Assembly (NCBI GenBank): GCA_024642065.1
Contig: JAHEBW010000044.1
Span: 1 to 64,000, forward strand
Reading direction: 5' to 3'
Source: Polynucleobacter sp.
GTDB lineage: Bacteria; Pseudomonadota; Gammaproteobacteria; Burkholderiales; Burkholderiaceae
Length of the DNA: 64,000 nucleotides
In this document: piece by piece, positions 62,082 through 64,000 of the stretch
Layout of the letters: every line of letters begins with the position of its first letter
How positions within the stretch are numbered: the first letter of the stretch is position 1
The notes under the pieces: generated by a model
What the model was told of the DNA's origin: nothing
Databases searched by the model: none
The model's input: only the letters and a program-made list of their open reading frames with translations
Program-made: the position numbers and the translations under genes

Positions 62082-62870
62082 TTGATATTCACTATCTATA
62101 TGCTTATATTGTCTGGTTTTCTAACGGGGCTTTTGGTTGGCTTGACCGGTGTGGGTGGTGGTGCACTCATGACTCCCATATTGTTGATTTTTTTTGGGTT
62201 TGCCCCAACAACAGCCATAGGGACAGACCTTTTTTTTGCGGCCTTTACAAAAATTGTTGCAGGTGGGGTTCATCACGCTAGTGGGCTTATTGATTGGCAA
62301 GTGCTAAAGAGAATGTGGCTTGGTAGCTTGCCGGCATCTGGACTGACTATATTTTTGATCAAAGACTTTGATGGTTTATTACAGACTGATCTTTTAAAAG
62401 ATGCTATCGCCTATTTGGTCGTATTAACAGCCTTAGGCATCTTGTTGCAAGGACACTTACAGCGTTTAGGCAAGAAATTCAGAATCAATGATCATGAGAG
62501 TTTTAAATACTTTCAACCGCCATTGACCGTAATGGCAGGTGCCTTATTAGGTGTATTGGTCACATTGACGTCTATTGGTGCAGGTGCGTTGGGAGCCGTT
62601 TTCCTAACATACTTATATCCCCTGCGACTTCATCCTGCGCGATTAGTCGCCACAGATATAGTTCATGCAATACCATTAGCGTTATTTGCCGGGCTTGGAC
62701 ATTTATTAATTGGTCATGTCGACTTTCTTTTGTTGGGGGCTCTGTTATTGGGTTCTGTGCCTGGGGCTTATATTGGTGCTAGGTTATCCTCTTCATTACC
62801 GTCGAAATCAATCAAACTCATATTAGCACTGGTATTGATCATTGTTAGTATGAAACTACTACTCATTTAA
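62082..62870 (+). CDS. TSUP (TauE/SafE) family permease
   Basis: LSGFLTGLLVGLTGVGGGALMTPILLIFFGFAPTTAIGTDLFFAAFTKIVAG. Confidence 0.92.
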   Translation: MIFTIYMLILSGFLTGLLVGLTGVGGGALMTPILLIFFGFAPTTAIGTDLFFAAFTKIVAGGVHHASGLIDWQVLKRMWLGSLPASGLTIFLIKDFDGLLQTDLLKDAIAYLVVLTALGILLQGHLQRLGKKFRINDHESFKYFQPPLTVMAGALLGVLVTLTSIGAGALGAVFLTYLYPLRLHPARLVATDIVHAIPLALFAGLGHLLIGHVDFLLLGALLLGSVPGAYIGARLSSSLPSKSIKLILALVLIIVSMKLLLI

Positions 62871-62873
62871 CTC

Positions 62874-63671
62874 ATGTTTATAAGGCCACTTGAAGATATT
62901 GACTATTTGGTAGAGCTTGTAGATCGTGCATCAAAGGCGATCATGGCGATTTATGATTCTAAGCAAGAGATTCATTTTAAGCATGATCAAAGTCCTGTTA
63001 CGCAAGCAGACCTAGTCGCAGATAAGATATTGTGTGAGGGGCTAATTTCGCGCTGGCCTGATGCGTGGATCTTGAGTGAAGAATCCTCCTCTATGTCTCA
63101 GAGGTGTGCAGAGGCCTTGTTTTGGGCAATTGATCCTTTGGATGGAACGAAAGAATTCATTAAAAAAAATGGTGAATTCACAGTGAATGTGGCTTTAATT
63201 GAGGATGGTCAACCAATTCTGGGGGTAGTTGCTGCCCCAGCAAAAAACACCCTATACATTGGTTGGGTGGGGCATTATGCAAAAAAAAGAGTTCAAGGGG
63301 TTTGGCAAACTATGACTATGAGTTGGTCTGAGCCGAATTGGGAGGATACCGAGCAAAAATTGCGTGTGGCAACTAGTCGCTCGCATCCTTCCATTGAATT
63401 AGATGAATGGTTGAAAACTTACCCTAATCATCAGGCAAGTACATTTGGCAGTTCTTTAAAAATTTGTGCTGTCGCTGAAGGTTTGGTAGATTGTTACCCA
63501 CGTCTTGGTAGAACATGTTATTGGGATATTGCTGCGGGACACGCAATTTTAAAATCCGTGGGTGGTAATATTTGGCAGTGGCCCATTCAGTCAAGAATTC
63601 CATTGCGATACGATCATGTCAACTCACCTTTTAATGAATTTTTTATTGCCACTGGAATGTATCGAGAATAA
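62874..63671 (+). CDS. cysQ: CysQ-like 3'(2'),5'-bisphosphate nucleotidase (inositol monophosphatase family)
   Basis: SPVTQADLVADKILCEGL, ILSEESS, FWAIDPLDGTKEFIKKNGEFTVNVALIE, CYWDIAAGHAIL. Confidence 0.9.
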   Translation: MFIRPLEDIDYLVELVDRASKAIMAIYDSKQEIHFKHDQSPVTQADLVADKILCEGLISRWPDAWILSEESSSMSQRCAEALFWAIDPLDGTKEFIKKNGEFTVNVALIEDGQPILGVVAAPAKNTLYIGWVGHYAKKRVQGVWQTMTMSWSEPNWEDTEQKLRVATSRSHPSIELDEWLKTYPNHQASTFGSSLKICAVAEGLVDCYPRLGRTCYWDIAAGHAILKSVGGNIWQWPIQSRIPLRYDHVNSPFNEFFIATGMYRE

Positions 63672-63683
63672 GATGATTTTGAT

Positions 63684-64000
63684 ATGAGCATCAAGCAATG
63701 CACTGGTAAGTGGTCCCCGACAGAGGATCGTATTTTATTTCGCTTTAATACACCTCAAAAAGATGAGTATTCTTTTTGGCTGACTCGTCATATCGTAAAT
63801 CAAATGATTCATGGTTCAGGAGAAGCCATTAAGAAGTTGTTAGAAATTGATCATGATCCAAGGGTAGCAAAAACTATTCAGGAATTTCAGCAGGCAGCAG
63901 TTACTCGAAAAACAAACTTCAAAAGTCAATATGATCAAGTATCAGGGCATCCTCTGGGGCCAGATCCAATTTTAGTGATTGGTTGCAGTATTAGTTCGAA
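63684..64000 (+). CDS. Hypothetical protein (partial at window edge)
   Basis: Open frame MSIKQCTGKWSPTEDRILFRFNTPQKDEYSFWLTRHIVNQM... to the window end. Confidence 0.6.
   Translation, partial: MSIKQCTGKWSPTEDRILFRFNTPQKDEYSFWLTRHIVNQMIHGSGEAIKKLLEIDHDPRVAKTIQEFQQAAVTRKTNFKSQYDQVSGHPLGPDPILVIGCSISS

Overview
The window looks like a chromosomal segment of a low-GC betaproteobacterium. Polynucleobacter or a close Burkholderiaceae relative is my inference from gene order and protein character, not verified. Bases 1-19.3 kb are mostly conserved housekeeping genes: tkt end, gap, a RelE/HTH toxin-antitoxin pair, fur, bamE, dapB, leuS, lptE, holA, proA, hemJ-like, RlmL-like methyltransferase, rubredoxin, hemL, apaH, phrB, yqgE, ruvX, pyrR, pyrB. 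After pyrB the content becomes accessory, about 19.3-62 kb. It contains: (i) a type I secretion system divergent from a 1707-aa, very acidic, lysine-poor repetitive putative adhesin, followed by SPINDLY-like glycosyltransferase, polysaccharide pyruvyltransferase and sulfotransferase genes; (ii) an unusual set of AMP-ligase, ATP-grasp (cyanophycin-synthetase-like), SAM methyltransferase, TctA/TctC transporter, porin and interrupted MalY-type PLP enzyme genes; (iii) a frameshifted tandem-repeat surface protein; (iv) a two-component system beside a TlpA/DUF4266/DUF3570/ApbE/DsbD redox cluster, with two CTTAAG-N5-CTTAA(G/T) boxes upstream of tlpA and dsbD; (v) an Ig-like repeat protein and a clostripain-like peptidase; (vi) cysNC and a CysD with a ~222-aa N-terminal extension containing a predicted helix-turn-helix, near a TSUP permease and a CysQ-like phosphatase. 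The strongest leads are the HTH-CysD fusion, the paired response-regulator boxes with the redox cluster, the putative adhesin/T1SS/glycan-modification locus, and two sequence-demonstrable gene interruptions. No CRISPR array, rRNA or tRNA was recognised.
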